Origin: JAMOQA01 sp964420365
GTDB taxonomy: Bacteria > Acidobacteriota > Polarisedimenticolia > J045
NCBI GenBank assembly: GCA_964420365.1
Contig: CAYQTA010000060.1
Location: forward strand, 90,812-154,811
Direction: 5' to 3'
Length of the DNA stretch: 64,000 nt
Below, piece after piece: positions 55,284 to 64,000 of the stretch (position 1 is its first letter; each line of letters opens with the position of its first letter). The translations under genes and the position numbers were made by a program. The notes beneath the pieces are model-generated. The model was not told the DNA's origin. It did no database searches and saw only the letters and a list, made by a program, of their open reading frames with translations.

Positions 55284-55843
55284 GCCTCACCTCCCTCGGC
55301 CGCGACGGCGACCTTCTTCCGGGCGTCCGGATCGAGACGCTCGACCGGAACGCCGCGCAGGCGCGAGACCTCGCGCACGTCCATCAGGTTCTTCAGCCCC
55401 TCGAAGGTCGCCCGCACGACGTTGTGCGGGTTCTGGGTGCCGATGCACTTCGTCAGCACGTCCTGCACGCCGAGGGACTCGAGAATCGCACGCACCGCAC
55501 CGCCGGCGATCACGCCGGTCCCGGGCGCGGCCGGCTTGAGCAGCACCCGGCCCGCGCCGTGGTGACCGATCACCTCGTGGGGAATCGTCGTCCCCTTGAG
55601 CGGAACGCGGATCATGTTGCGCTTCGCCTTCTCGATCCCCTTGGCGATCGCGGACGGGACCTCCTTCGCCTTTCCCATGCCGAAGCCGACGCGCCCCTTG
55701 CCGTCACCGACGACGACCAGCGCCGAGAAGGAGAAGTTCTTCCCGCCCTTGACCACCTTCGTAACCCGGTTGATGAAGACAACCTGGTCCCGGAGGTCCG
55801 AGCCCTCGCGATCCCTGCCGCCGCGATCCCTGTTGAAAGCCAC
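55280..55843 (-). CDS. rpsE: 30S ribosomal protein S5
   Basis: 187 residues from GTG 55843 (GGAGG upstream). Starts with a charged tail, then [37 protein letters not shown] and the C-terminal domain [14 protein letters not shown]. Involved in translational accuracy and mRNA unwinding. Confidence 0.97.
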   Translation of the reverse strand: MAFNRDRGGRDREGSDLRDQVVFINRVTKVVKGGKNFSFSALVVVGDGKGRVGFGMGKAKEVPSAIAKGIEKAKRNMIRVPLKGTTIPHEVIGHHGAGRVLLKPAAPGTGVIAGGAVRAILESLGVQDVLTKCIGTQNPHNVVRATFEGLKNLMDVREVSRLRGVPVERLDPDARKKVAVAAEGGEA

Positions 55844-55857
55844 GTGGTCCTCCGCCG

Positions 55858-56226
55858 TCAGAACTCGAGGCCGGCCTCGCGGGCCGCCTCGGCGAGCGCG
55901 CGCACCCGGCCGTGGTAGCGGTAACCGCCACGGTCGAACACGACGCGGGTGATCCCCTTCTCCTGGAGCCGCTTGCCGATCAGGCCGCCGACCACCTTCG
56001 CCGCGGCGACGTTCCCGCCGTAGGAGACCTGCTCGCGGGCCTCGGGGTCGAGGGTCGACGCGGCGGCGACGGTCGTCCCCGCCGCGTCGTCGATCGCCTG
56101 CACGTAGATGTGCTTCAGGCTCCGGAAGACGGCGAGGCGGGGCCTCTCCGCGGTGCCGGAGATCCGGCCGCGGATGCGCCGGCGCACCTTCAGCCGGGCA
56201 GCCTTGCGATCCTTCTTCGAGTACAT
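55858..56226 (-). CDS. rplR: 50S ribosomal protein L18
   Basis: 122 residues. [20 protein letters not shown] and [20 protein letters not shown] are the L18 hallmarks; it binds 5S rRNA. Confidence 0.98.
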   Translation of the reverse strand: MYSKKDRKAARLKVRRRIRGRISGTAERPRLAVFRSLKHIYVQAIDDAAGTTVAAASTLDPEAREQVSYGGNVAAAKVVGGLIGKRLQEKGITRVVFDRGGYRYHGRVRALAEAAREAGLEF

Positions 56227-56243
56227 CGGCTCTCTCCGCTCGC

Positions 56244-56786
56244 TTACTTGCCGGCCGCCTTGCCGGGCTTGAGGCTGATCCGCTCGCCGCGGTACCGGAT
56301 CCCCTTCCCCTTGTAGGCATCCGGCTTGCGCAGGGCCCGGATGTCGGCGGCGACCTGGCCGATCTTCTGCTTGTCGATCCCCTGGAGAATGATCACCGTG
56401 TTGCGCTCCTCGGCGCGGGCGGTGATCCCCTCCGGCAGCTCGAACTCGACCGGGTGGGAATAGCCGAGGGTGAAGACGATCTTGTTGCCCTTCACCTCGC
56501 CCCGGTACCCGGTCCCGACGATCTCGAGCACCCGCTCGTATCCCTGGCTCACCCCGTGGACGGCGTTCGCGAGGAGCGCCCGGGTCAGCCCGTGCAGGGA
56601 CCGCTGCGGCTTGCTGTCGTTCCGGCGCTCGAGCTTCGCCTCGCTCCCGTCGACCTTGACGGTGATGCCGTCCGGCACGGGAACCTCGAGACGCCCCTTG
56701 GGCCCCTTCACGCCGACGACACCCGGCCGGATGTCGAGCTCCACCCCGGCAGGAAGGGGAACGGGCGTGTAACCGATGCGCGACAT
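56244..56786 (-). CDS. rplF: 50S ribosomal protein L6
   Basis: 180 residues from ATG 56786 (GGGAGG upstream); the frame remains open upstream but lacks homology there. [20 protein letters not shown] and the C-terminal [18 protein letters not shown] identify L6, next to the factor-binding site. Confidence 0.98.
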   Translation of the reverse strand: MSRIGYTPVPLPAGVELDIRPGVVGVKGPKGRLEVPVPDGITVKVDGSEAKLERRNDSKPQRSLHGLTRALLANAVHGVSQGYERVLEIVGTGYRGEVKGNKIVFTLGYSHPVEFELPEGITARAEERNTVIILQGIDKQKIGQVAADIRALRKPDAYKGKGIRYRGERISLKPGKAAGK

Positions 56787-56799
56787 GGTTGAACCCTCC

Positions 56800-57201
56800 C
56801 TACCAGATGTTGCAGAGCCACTCGCCGCCGACGCCCTCGCGCCGGGCGGTGCGCCCGTCCAGGACACCCTTGGAGGTGCTGAGGATGGAGATCCCCATCC
56901 CGCCGAGGATGCGCGGAATCTCCCGTCGGCCGATGTACACGCGCCTTCCGGGCTTGCTCACCCGCTCGAGCCCGTGGATCACGCGCTCCCCGCGGGGCCC
57001 GTACTTCAGCTCGATGTGGAGATGCCCCTGCTTGCCCGGCTCGTCCTCGTGGCGGAAATCGCGGATGAACCCTTCTTCCTTGAGGATCCGGGCGATCTCC
57101 CGCTTCATCTTCGACGACGGGATGGTGACATGCTCGTGACCCGCCATCAGGGCGTTCCTGATGCGCGTCAGCATATCGGCAATCGGGTCGGTCATGGACA
57201 T
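56800..57201 (-). CDS. rpsH: 30S ribosomal protein S8
   Basis: 133 residues. [20 protein letters not shown] and the C-terminal [18 protein letters not shown] then GEWLCNIW. The start is ATG 57201 or ATG 57195 two codons later. Confidence 0.98.
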   Translation of the reverse strand: MSMTDPIADMLTRIRNALMAGHEHVTIPSSKMKREIARILKEEGFIRDFRHEDEPGKQGHLHIELKYGPRGERVIHGLERVSKPGRRVYIGRREIPRILGGMGISILSTSKGVLDGRTARREGVGGEWLCNIW

Positions 57202-57219
57202 GAAGGCTACCCCTTTCGC

Positions 57220-57405
57220 TTACCAGCTCGCCTTGCGCACCCCGGGGACGTAACCCTGGAGGCTCAACTCGCGGAAGCAGACCCGGCACAGCTGGAACTT
57301 GCGCAGGTACCCGCGGGGCCGGCCGCAGCGCCGACACCGGTTCCGCGCCCGGACCGGGAACTTGGGCTTCTTGTACATCGCTGCCATCTTGGCGGTGGTC
57401 GCCAT
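57220..57405 (-). CDS. rpsN: 30S ribosomal protein S14, zinc-binding short type
   Basis: 61 residues from ATG 57405 with GGAGGAG upstream. The two zinc pairs [10 protein letters not shown] and LCRVCFREL make it the short C-plus type (S14Z). The usual spc-operon position between L5 and S8. Confidence 0.97.
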   Translation of the reverse strand: MATTAKMAAMYKKPKFPVRARNRCRRCGRPRGYLRKFQLCRVCFRELSLQGYVPGVRKASW

Positions 57406-57425
57406 GGAGCTCCTCCTCCCGGCTC

Positions 57426-57974
57426 TCAGCGGGCGAACGGCATGCCGAGCTTCGCCAGGAGCGACCTGGCCTCGGCGTCCGTCTTCGCCGAAGTGACGAT
57501 GGTCACGTTCATGCCGATGGCACGCTGGACCTTCGCGTAGTTGACCTCGGGGAACACGAGCTGGTCCTTGATGCCGAGGGTGTAGTTCCCGCGCCCGTCG
57601 AACGCCTTCTTCGACACGCCGCGGAAGTCGCGAACCCGCGGCAGCGCGAGGTTCATCAGGCGGTCGAGGAACTCCCACATCCGGGCCGCCCGCAGGGTGA
57701 CCGAGACGCCGACCGGCATCCCCTCGCGCAGCTTGAAGTTCGAGATCGACTTCCGCGCGCGACGCACCACCGGCTTCTGCCCGGTGATCTGGGTCAGCTC
57801 CTCGATGGCCTCCTCGAGCAGCTTCGGGTCACGGGAGGCCTCGCCGATGCCCATGTTCACGACGATCTTGTGCAGGCCGGGCACCGCCATGGGATTCCTG
57901 TAGCCGTACTCCTCCTGGAGGGCCGGCCGGACCTCTTCCTCGTACTTCTTCCGGAGTCGCGGGACGTACGCCAT
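57426..57974 (-). CDS. rplE: 50S ribosomal protein L5
   Basis: 182 residues from ATG 57974. [39 protein letters not shown] and the late [16 protein letters not shown] fit L5, a 5S rRNA and tRNA contact. Confidence 0.98.
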   Translation of the reverse strand: MAYVPRLRKKYEEEVRPALQEEYGYRNPMAVPGLHKIVVNMGIGEASRDPKLLEEAIEELTQITGQKPVVRRARKSISNFKLREGMPVGVSVTLRAARMWEFLDRLMNLALPRVRDFRGVSKKAFDGRGNYTLGIKDQLVFPEVNYAKVQRAIGMNVTIVTSAKTDAEARSLLAKLGMPFAR

Positions 57975-57982
57975 GGCTGCCC

Positions 57983-58312
57983 TCACCGATCCAGCTCGGC
58001 GCCGGAGCGCCGGGCGATGCGGACCTTCCGCTTCTTTCCGTCCGGGCCGACCAGGAACTTGTGGCCCACCCGGGTCGGCTTCCCCGTCTCGGGATCGACC
58101 GGGAGGAGCTTGCAGACCCGGATCGGGGACTCCTGGGCGACGACGCCGCCCTGGATGCCCTTCGACGGGTTCGGGCGCATGTGCTTCTTGCGCATGTTCA
58201 CGCCCTCGACGATCGCCGTACCCTTGTCGGCGAACACGCGCAGGACGCGCCCGCGGGCCCCCTTGTCGTTCCCGCTGATCACGATGACCGTGTCGCCCTT
58301 GCGGATGTGCAT
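57983..58312 (-). CDS. rplX: 50S ribosomal protein L24
   Basis: 109 residues from ATG 58312, giving the usual [20 protein letters not shown] start (KOW motif); an upstream in-frame GTG at 58327 is less likely because AGGAAGG sits between the two. [20 protein letters not shown] is the family core. Confidence 0.96.
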   Translation of the reverse strand: MHIRKGDTVIVISGNDKGARGRVLRVFADKGTAIVEGVNMRKKHMRPNPSKGIQGGVVAQESPIRVCKLLPVDPETGKPTRVGHKFLVGPDGKKRKVRIARRSGAELDR

Positions 58313-58323
58313 CGTCGCCTTCC

Positions 58324-58692
58324 TCACAGGACCTCGGGGGCCAGGGAGACGATCCGCATGAAGTTCTTCTCGCGGAGTTCCCGGGCCACCGGGCCGAACA
58401 CGCGGGTGCCGATCGGCTCCCCGGCATCGTTGACCAGGACGGCCGCGTTCTCGTCGAAGCGGATGTAGCTGCCGTCCTTGCGCCGGTGCTCGTTCCGCGT
58501 GCGGACGATCACCGCCTTCACGACGGCCCCCTTCTTCACCGTGCCGTCCGGGCTCGCTTCCTTGACGGAGGCGATCACGACGTCACCGAGGCCCCCGTAC
58601 TTCCCGGCGTTCCCCCCGCGCAGGCGGATCGCCATGATCTTCTTCGCCCCGGAGTTGTCGGCGACGTTGAGGATGCTCTGCATCTGGATCAT
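58324..58692 (-). CDS. rplN: 50S ribosomal protein L14
   Basis: 122 residues, the standard length. [20 protein letters not shown] and [20 protein letters not shown] identify L14. Confidence 0.99.
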   Translation of the reverse strand: MIQMQSILNVADNSGAKKIMAIRLRGGNAGKYGGLGDVVIASVKEASPDGTVKKGAVVKAVIVRTRNEHRRKDGSYIRFDENAAVLVNDAGEPIGTRVFGPVARELREKNFMRIVSLAPEVL

Positions 58693-58704
58693 GCCGCCCT
58701 CCCC

Positions 58705-59013
58705 TCACTCGCCGGTCGCGGGTCGGCCGCCCTCGATGGCGGCCCCCTCCGGGCGGGAGATGATCCGGCGCACCCGCCAGCGCTTCCGCGCCGACAGTGG
58801 CCGGGTCTCGATGATCTCCACCTTGTCGCCGATGCCGCAGACCTCGCGCTCGTCGTGGGCGAGGAACTTCTTCGAGCGCTTCACGACGCGCTTGTAGACG
58901 GGGTGCTGGACCAGGCGCTCGACGAGCACCTTGACCGTCTTCGCGCCGGGCTTCCCGACGACGACACCGACCTTCCGCTGTCCCTGGCCTCTGCCCTGAA
59001 CCTGGGCCATCAC
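58705..59013 (-). CDS. rpsQ: 30S ribosomal protein S17
   Basis: 102 residues. The core [20 protein letters not shown] and [20 protein letters not shown] is S17. Starts at GTG 59013 or ATG 59010 (TGATG overlap with rpmC). Slightly longer than E. coli S17 because of N- and C-terminal tails. Confidence 0.97.
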   Translation of the reverse strand: MMAQVQGRGQGQRKVGVVVGKPGAKTVKVLVERLVQHPVYKRVVKRSKKFLAHDEREVCGIGDKVEIIETRPLSARKRWRVRRIISRPEGAAIEGGRPATGE

Positions 59014-59222
59014 CGGGCCTCCTTCGCGGCCTCGGCCCGCTCGCGCTCACGCAGGACGGTCAGCGCCCGGGCAAGGTCCTTCCGGGTTTCCCTCAGCTTG
59101 TGCGGCTTCTCGAGCTGCCCGATCGCCTTCTGCAGGCGCAGGTTGAAGAGGGCCTTCTTCAGCTCGAGAACCTCCTTCTTCAGCTCCTCGATGTTCATGT
59201 CCCGCAGCTGGCTCGCCTTCAT
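59010..59222 (-). CDS. rpmC: 50S ribosomal protein L29
   Basis: 70 residues. [20 protein letters not shown] then [20 protein letters not shown] is the L29 helical hairpin near the tunnel exit. Confidence 0.97.
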   Translation of the reverse strand: MKASQLRDMNIEELKKEVLELKKALFNLRLQKAIGQLEKPHKLRETRKDLARALTVLRERERAEAAKEAR

Positions 59223-59235
59223 CGTCCACCTCCGC

Positions 59236-59649
59236 TCAGACCGGCCGCCGGCGGACGAACTTGGCCGGGATCGGCAGCTTGCTGGCCGCGAGCCGCATCG
59301 CGCGCTCCGCGACCTCCGGGGCGACCCCCTCGAGCTCGAAGAGGATCTTCCCCGGCTTCACCACGGCCACCCAGTGGTCCGGGGCCCCCTTCCCCGAACC
59401 CATCCGGGTCTCGGCCGGCTTCTTCGTCACCGGCTTGTCGGGGAAGATGCGGATCCAGACCTTCCCGCCGCGCTTGACCGCACGGGTCATCGCGACGCGG
59501 GCCGCCTCGATCTGCCGGGCGGTGATCCAGCCCCGGTCCAGCGCCTTGAGCCCGTAGTCGCCGAAGGCGATCGTCGAGCCGCGCTGGGCCAGGCCCTTCA
59601 TCCGGCCCCGCTGCACCTTGCGGTACTTGACCTTGCTGGGCTGCAACAT
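59236..59649 (-). CDS. rplP: 50S ribosomal protein L16
   Basis: 137 residues. [40 protein letters not shown] and the [17 protein letters not shown] motif fit L16 near the A site. Confidence 0.99.
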   Translation of the reverse strand: MLQPSKVKYRKVQRGRMKGLAQRGSTIAFGDYGLKALDRGWITARQIEAARVAMTRAVKRGGKVWIRIFPDKPVTKKPAETRMGSGKGAPDHWVAVVKPGKILFELEGVAPEVAERAMRLAASKLPIPAKFVRRRPV

Positions 59650-59670
59650 GGCTGTCTCGCTCCTCGGCTA

Positions 59671-60327
59671 TCAGCGCAGGCGGCCCCTGCGGGTCACCAC
59701 CTCGGTCTGCTCGCCCTTGTAGATCCAGCACTTCACGCCGATCACCCCGTAGGTCGTCCGGGCGATCGCGAAGCCGTAGTCGATGTCCGCCCGCAGCGTG
59801 TGGAGCGGAAGCCGGCCGTTCAGGTACCACTCCGCCCGCGCGATCTCGTGGCCACCGAGCCGGCCGGCGCAGCGGACCTTGATCCCCTTCGCTCCGAAGC
59901 GCTGGGCCGACTCCACGGCCTTGCGCATCGCGCGGCGGAAGGCGATCCTCCGCTCCAGCTGGGCGGCGATCCCCTCCGCCACCAGCTGGGCGTCGAGCTC
60001 GGGCTTCTCCACCTCGACGATGTCCAGGAAGACGTCCCGCCCCGTCTTCTTCTTCAGCTCCTCGCGGAGCTTGTCCACCTCCGACCCGCGGCGGCCGATG
60101 ATGATCCCCGGGCGCGCCGTGTGCAGGGTGATCTTCAGCTTGTGCTCACCGGCCCGCTCGATCTCGATCGACGAGATGCCGGCATGGTAGAGCTTCTTCT
60201 TCAGCTCGTCCCGGAGCTTCAGGTCCTCGTGGAGGAAGTCCGCGTAGCGCCGGGTCTCGAACCAGCGGCTCTTCCAGGTGCGATTGAACCCCAGCCGGAA
60301 ACCGTAGGGATGAACCTTCTGTCCCAT
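59671..60327 (-). CDS. rpsC: 30S ribosomal protein S3
   Basis: 218 residues. [20 protein letters not shown] and the KH-domain [16 protein letters not shown] are typical. At the mRNA entry site. Confidence 0.99.
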   Translation of the reverse strand: MGQKVHPYGFRLGFNRTWKSRWFETRRYADFLHEDLKLRDELKKKLYHAGISSIEIERAGEHKLKITLHTARPGIIIGRRGSEVDKLREELKKKTGRDVFLDIVEVEKPELDAQLVAEGIAAQLERRIAFRRAMRKAVESAQRFGAKGIKVRCAGRLGGHEIARAEWYLNGRLPLHTLRADIDYGFAIARTTYGVIGVKCWIYKGEQTEVVTRRGRLR

Positions 60328-60343
60328 CTCTTCCCCTCGCGCG

Positions 60344-60706
60344 TCAGCGCCGTCCGCCGGCCCGGCCGGGCTCCAGCAGATCGAGCTCGATGGTCACGTG
60401 GCTGCGCCGCTTCAGCACCGGCATGAAGCGCCCCATCGTTCCCGCCCGGCCCCGCCGCTCGGTGGGACCCTTGTCGACGAAGATCCGGGCGACGTACAGC
60501 CGGTCGATGTCCACCCGTTCCTCCAGCTGCTGCGCGTTGGCGATCGCCGAGTTCAGCAGCTTCTCGAGGGGCCGGGCGACCCGCTTCGGGCTCGCCTTGA
60601 GGATGGCCAGCGCCTCCCCGACCTCCTTGCCCCGGATCTGGTCGGCGACGAGCCGCGTCTTCTGCGGACTCGTCTTCAGGTAGCGGAGCGTTGCCCTGGA
60701 GATCAT
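60344..60706 (-). CDS. rplV: 50S ribosomal protein L22
   Basis: 120 residues. [40 protein letters not shown] and the tunnel loop [18 protein letters not shown] are the L22 pattern. Confidence 0.98.
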   Translation of the reverse strand: MISRATLRYLKTSPQKTRLVADQIRGKEVGEALAILKASPKRVARPLEKLLNSAIANAQQLEERVDIDRLYVARIFVDKGPTERRGRAGTMGRFMPVLKRRSHVTIELDLLEPGRAGGRR

Positions 60707-60719
60707 GCCTGCCTCCTCG

Positions 60720-61001
60720 TCAGCGCCGGGCCCGCTTGTCCTTGCTGCCCGCGTGCCCCTTGAAGGTCCGCGTCAGCGCGAACTCGCCCAGCTTGTGCCC
60801 GACCATGTTCTCGGTGATGTAGACCGGGATGAACTTCCGGCCGTTGTGCACGGCGATCGTGTGACCGACCATCTCCGGCGTGACCGTGGAACGGCGGGAC
60901 CAGGTCTGGATCACCTTCCGGTCGTTGTTCCGGTTCATCTCCTCGATCTTCTTGAGGAGGTGGTGATCGACGAAGGGTCCCTTCCAGACGGATCGAGCCA
61001 T
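60720..61001 (-). CDS. rpsS: 30S ribosomal protein S19
   Basis: 93 residues. [20 protein letters not shown] and [19 protein letters not shown] identify S19 of the 30S head. Confidence 0.99.
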   Translation of the reverse strand: MARSVWKGPFVDHHLLKKIEEMNRNNDRKVIQTWSRRSTVTPEMVGHTIAVHNGRKFIPVYITENMVGHKLGEFALTRTFKGHAGSKDKRARR

Positions 61002-61013
61002 CGCTGCCTCCCG

Positions 61014-61841
61014 CTACTTCTGGCCGCGCCGACGCACGATGAAGCGGTCGGTCCTCGGGTTCTTGCGCGTCTTGTGTCCCTTGGTCGGCACGCCCCACGG
61101 GGTGACCGGGTGACGGCCTCCGGAGCTCTTCCCCTCGCCGCCGCCGTGCGGGTGGTCGACCGGGTTCATCGCCACGCCCCGCACCACCGGCCGGCGACCG
61201 AGCCAGCGGGTCCGGCCCGCCTTGCCGATGCTGACGTTGGCATGGTCGATGTTCCCCACCTGGCCGATCGTCGCCCGGCACTCGACCAGCACCAGCCGGA
61301 CCTCGCCCGACGGAAGCCGCAGGTGGGCGTACCGGCCCTCCTTGGCCAGGATCTGGGCGGAGGCCCCGGCACTCCGCGCGAGCTGCCCGCCCTTCCCGGG
61401 GCGGAGCTCGATGTTGTGCACCGTCGTCCCCACCGGGATGTTCTTCAGCGGAAGGCAGTTACCCACCACGATGTCCGCGTCCGGCGACGAGATCACCTGC
61501 TGCCCGACCCGGAGGCCCAGCGGGGCGATGATGTAGCGCTTCTCGCCGTCGGCGTAGTGGATCAGCGCGATGTTCGCGGAGCGGTTCGGATCGTACTCGA
61601 TCGTCGCGACCCGCCCGGGAACGCCGTCCTTGTCGCGCTTGAAGTCGATGACCCGGTACCGGCGCTTGTGTCCGCCGCCCCGGTGCCAGATGCTGACCCG
61701 GCCGGTGTTGTTCCGCCCGCCGGAGCGCTTCTTCCCCTCGGTCAGCGGCTTGTAGGGCTTCGTGGTCGTGATCTCCGGGGAGATCAGGACCTCCATCTGC
61801 CTTCTGCCCGGTGAGGTCGGCTTGAACTTCTTGATCGGCAT
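61014..61841 (-). CDS. rplB: 50S ribosomal protein L2
   Basis: 275 residues, normal length. [20 protein letters not shown] and the peptidyl-transferase-centre segment [20 protein letters not shown] with the critical His are complete. Confidence 0.99.
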   Translation of the reverse strand: MPIKKFKPTSPGRRQMEVLISPEITTTKPYKPLTEGKKRSGGRNNTGRVSIWHRGGGHKRRYRVIDFKRDKDGVPGRVATIEYDPNRSANIALIHYADGEKRYIIAPLGLRVGQQVISSPDADIVVGNCLPLKNIPVGTTVHNIELRPGKGGQLARSAGASAQILAKEGRYAHLRLPSGEVRLVLVECRATIGQVGNIDHANVSIGKAGRTRWLGRRPVVRGVAMNPVDHPHGGGEGKSSGGRHPVTPWGVPTKGHKTRKNPRTDRFIVRRRGQK

Positions 61842-61873
61842 GCGTTCGCCTCACGGCCTCGCGAAGAGGCGGA

Positions 61874-62191
61874 TCAGCCTTCCAGGTAGTCGATCGTCTT
61901 GCTGCCCGGCTTCAGGGTCACGTAGGCCTTCTTCCAGGACGGCCTGTACCCTTCCGACCGGCCATAGCGGCGCTTCTTCCCCTTCATGTTGACCGTCCGG
62001 ACGTGGAGTACCTCCACGCCGAAGATCTCCTCGACGGCCTTCCGGACCATGAACTTGTTCGCGTCCGGATGAACCTCGAAGATGAAGGTCTCGCCGCTCT
62101 TCTTCCGCCGGACCAGCTCCTCGCGAAGCCGCGTCCCCTTCTCGGTCAGCTTCGGCCGGCGAATGATGTCCCAGGCAGTCAGTCCGTTCAT
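61874..62191 (-). CDS. rplW: 50S ribosomal protein L23
   Basis: 105 residues from ATG 62191, sharing four bases with the rplD stop. DIIRRPKLTEKGTRLREE, FEVHPDANKFMVRKAVEEIF and a late KGKKRRYGRSEGYRPSWKKA fit L23, the trigger-factor docking site. Confidence 0.97.
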   Translation of the reverse strand: MNGLTAWDIIRRPKLTEKGTRLREELVRRKKSGETFIFEVHPDANKFMVRKAVEEIFGVEVLHVRTVNMKGKKRRYGRSEGYRPSWKKAYVTLKPGSKTIDYLEG

Positions 62192-62820
62192 CGGCTCAGC
62201 ACCTCCCCGAGCGCCTCGGCCGCGGCCCGGCTGAGCACGACGGTGTCGTGGTCGAGCACGTGCCAGGCGTGGAGCTGGAGCGCCCGGATCGCGGCGATCG
62301 CCGGGTGATTGCGCGTCGCCCGCTCGAGGCCCTCGTTCACCTCGCCGTGGTAGACGAGCAGCACCTTCCCCTCGAGCCCGAGCTGCTTCCGCACCAGCTG
62401 CTCCGCGAGCCTGGTCTTCGGCTGCTCGAGGGAGATCTCGTCCACGACGCGGAGGTTCCCCTCCCGGAGCTTCTCCGACAGGGCCGACGCGAGGGCGCGC
62501 CGGCGAGCCTTCTTCGGGAAGTGCCAGGAGTAGTCCCGCGGCTGCGGCCCGAAGACCGTTCCACCCCCGCGCCACAGGGGCGAGCGGATCGAGCCGTGGC
62601 GGGCACGGCCCGTCCCCTTCTGCCGCCAGGGCTTCCTCCCGCCGCCGCTCACCTCGACCCGGTTCTTCGTCTTGTGGGTCCCGCGGCGGGCACACGCGAG
62701 GTAGTGGCGGACCGCCTCCCAGAGAAGGTGCCGCTTGAGCGGGTACTCGAACGCGGCAGGCGGGAGCTCGACCCTGCCCACTTCCTCGTTCTCCAGGTTG
62801 TACACGCTGACTTCGGGCAT
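62188..62820 (-). CDS. rplD: 50S ribosomal protein L4
   Basis: 210 residues from ATG 62820 (GAGG upstream); the frame also opens at a GTG three codons earlier, overlapping rplC. The tunnel loop [20 protein letters not shown] and [20 protein letters not shown] are diagnostic. In E. coli L4 also controls the S10 operon. Confidence 0.97.
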   Translation of the reverse strand: MPEVSVYNLENEEVGRVELPPAAFEYPLKRHLLWEAVRHYLACARRGTHKTKNRVEVSGGGRKPWRQKGTGRARHGSIRSPLWRGGGTVFGPQPRDYSWHFPKKARRRALASALSEKLREGNLRVVDEISLEQPKTRLAEQLVRKQLGLEGKVLLVYHGEVNEGLERATRNHPAIAAIRALQLHAWHVLDHDTVVLSRAAAEALGEVLSR

Positions 62821-62825
62821 CGTCC

Positions 62826-63476
<651 letters not shown>

Positions 63477-63511
63477 CGTCAGGTTCTCCACCAGGGCTGC
63501 CGACCAGCCGC

Positions 63512-63826
63512 TTACTTGAAGGCCCGGATCTCGACGTGCACCCCCGCGGGGAGGTCGAGCTTCATCAGGGCGTCCACGGTCTCCGGGGTCGGGTCGAGGA
63601 TCTCCAGGTACCGCTTGTGCGTCCGGATCTCGAACTGCTCCCGCGACTTCTTGTCGACGTGCGGGGACCTCAGGACCGTGTAGAGACTGCGCTTGGTCGG
63701 CAGCGGGACCGGCCCCGCCACGCGGGCCCCGGTGCGCCGCGCCGTGTCCACGATCTCGGTCGCGGACTGGTCGAGGATGCGGTGATCGTAGGCCCTGAGG
63801 CGGATCCGGATCTTGTCGGAAGTCAT
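63512..63826 (-). CDS. rpsJ: 30S ribosomal protein S10
   Basis: 104 residues from ATG 63826 (GGAAGGA upstream). [20 protein letters not shown] then [21 protein letters not shown]10 also works as NusE in antitermination. The gene follows tuf by 34 nt. Confidence 0.98.
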   Translation of the reverse strand: MTSDKIRIRLRAYDHRILDQSATEIVDTARRTGARVAGPVPLPTKRSLYTVLRSPHVDKKSREQFEIRTHKRYLEILDPTPETVDALMKLDLPAGVHVEIRAFK

Positions 63827-63860
63827 GGTCGCGTCCTTCCCTGCGGTGGGCGTCCCGTCG

Positions 63861-64000
63861 CTACTCGATGATCTCGGTGACGGTGCCGGCGCCGACCGTC
63901 CGGCCGCCCTCGCGAATCGCGAAGCGCAGCCCACGGTCCATCGCGATCGGCTGGATCAGCTCCACCGAAATCTCCAGCCGGTCTCCCGGCATCACCATGT
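63861..64000 (-). CDS. tuf: elongation factor Tu (C-terminal part)
   Basis: The last 46 codons or so of EF-Tu are in the window; the rest lies beyond the right edge. The minus-strand reading gives [20 protein letters not shown], then [20 protein letters not shown] and a TAG stop, the invariant C-terminus of EF-Tu domain III. tuf before rpsJ is the classical str-S10 junction. Confidence 0.97.
   Translation of the reverse strand, partial: MVMPGDRLEISVELIQPIAMDRGLRFAIREGGRTVGAGTVTEIIE

Overview
The window is high-GC DNA (by eye around 70 percent G+C) from a Gram-negative bacterium. It encodes LpxC, WaaA, LpxK, a lauroyl-type acyltransferase and the ADP-heptose pathway, so the cell makes lipopolysaccharide. 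The gene content is chromosomal: a full S10-spc-alpha ribosomal protein run, hslVU, def-fmt-rsmB, asnS, rimO and carB. Several less common proteins (a FecR/DUF6600-type W-rich protein, a GAF plus acidic-linker protein, a PASTA-only protein) recall Acidobacteriota genomes, but this placement is inference and I would not name a genus. I see no rRNA, tRNA, CRISPR array, insertion sequence or phage gene.

Layout. 1-10.2 kb: the start of lpxC (minus), a GAF-type protein, a DMT permease, then a minus-strand group hslV-hslU-FN3 lipoprotein-dapF, followed by a plus-strand hybrid histidine kinase and a DUF72 protein. 10.2-12.3 kb: a secreted subtilase with its own promoter and a strong hairpin terminator. 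12.3-18.7 kb: a tightly overlapping minus-strand operon def-fmt-rsmB-PASTA-rpe-thioesterase-BamD-like-SMUG1. 18.9-22.7 kb: a FecR/DUF6600 protein and a convergent, catalytically degenerate M48-like protein. 22.7-28.9 kb: a plus-strand run of EF-G-like GTPase, asnS, rimO, pgpA and ribF. 28.9-30.3 kb: an ECF sigma factor/anti-sigma pair and a DUF2058 protein. 30.3-33.8 kb: a nucleotide-sugar modification group with a divergent glycosyltransferase. 33.8-36.6 kb: zinc-ribbon protein, TPR protein and malate dehydrogenase. 36.8-42.2 kb: an uninterrupted chain waaA-lpxK-lpxL-gmhB-hldE1-hldE2 for the lipid A/inner core. 42.2-45.2 kb: a GMC flavoprotein with a CC-x4-C-x2-C motif, a small Tat-signal partner and an ArsB/SLC13-type permease. 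45.2-64 kb: carB, a Rho-independent terminator, then the ribosomal protein operon back to the end of tuf, all on the minus strand.

How the genes work together. Most neighbours overlap by 4 nt (ATGA or GTGA) or 1 nt (TGATG), implying translational coupling. The envelope theme recurs: lpxC, the waaA-to-hldE2 chain and the sugar group build the cell surface, and BamD-like and PASTA proteins sit in the def operon. The most unusual items are: the GMC/Tat pair, which looks like an Fe-S flavin dehydrogenase exported by a hitchhiker small subunit but lacks the usual cytochrome; a PASTA-only protein at the position where other bacteria keep the PASTA kinase PrkC; an M48-fold protein that has lost its HExxH zinc site and gained zinc ribbons; an EF-G-like GTPase with altered G3 and G4 motifs; and two terminators placed 17-24 nt before the next start codon. 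None of these amounts to a proven new system; they are the best leads.
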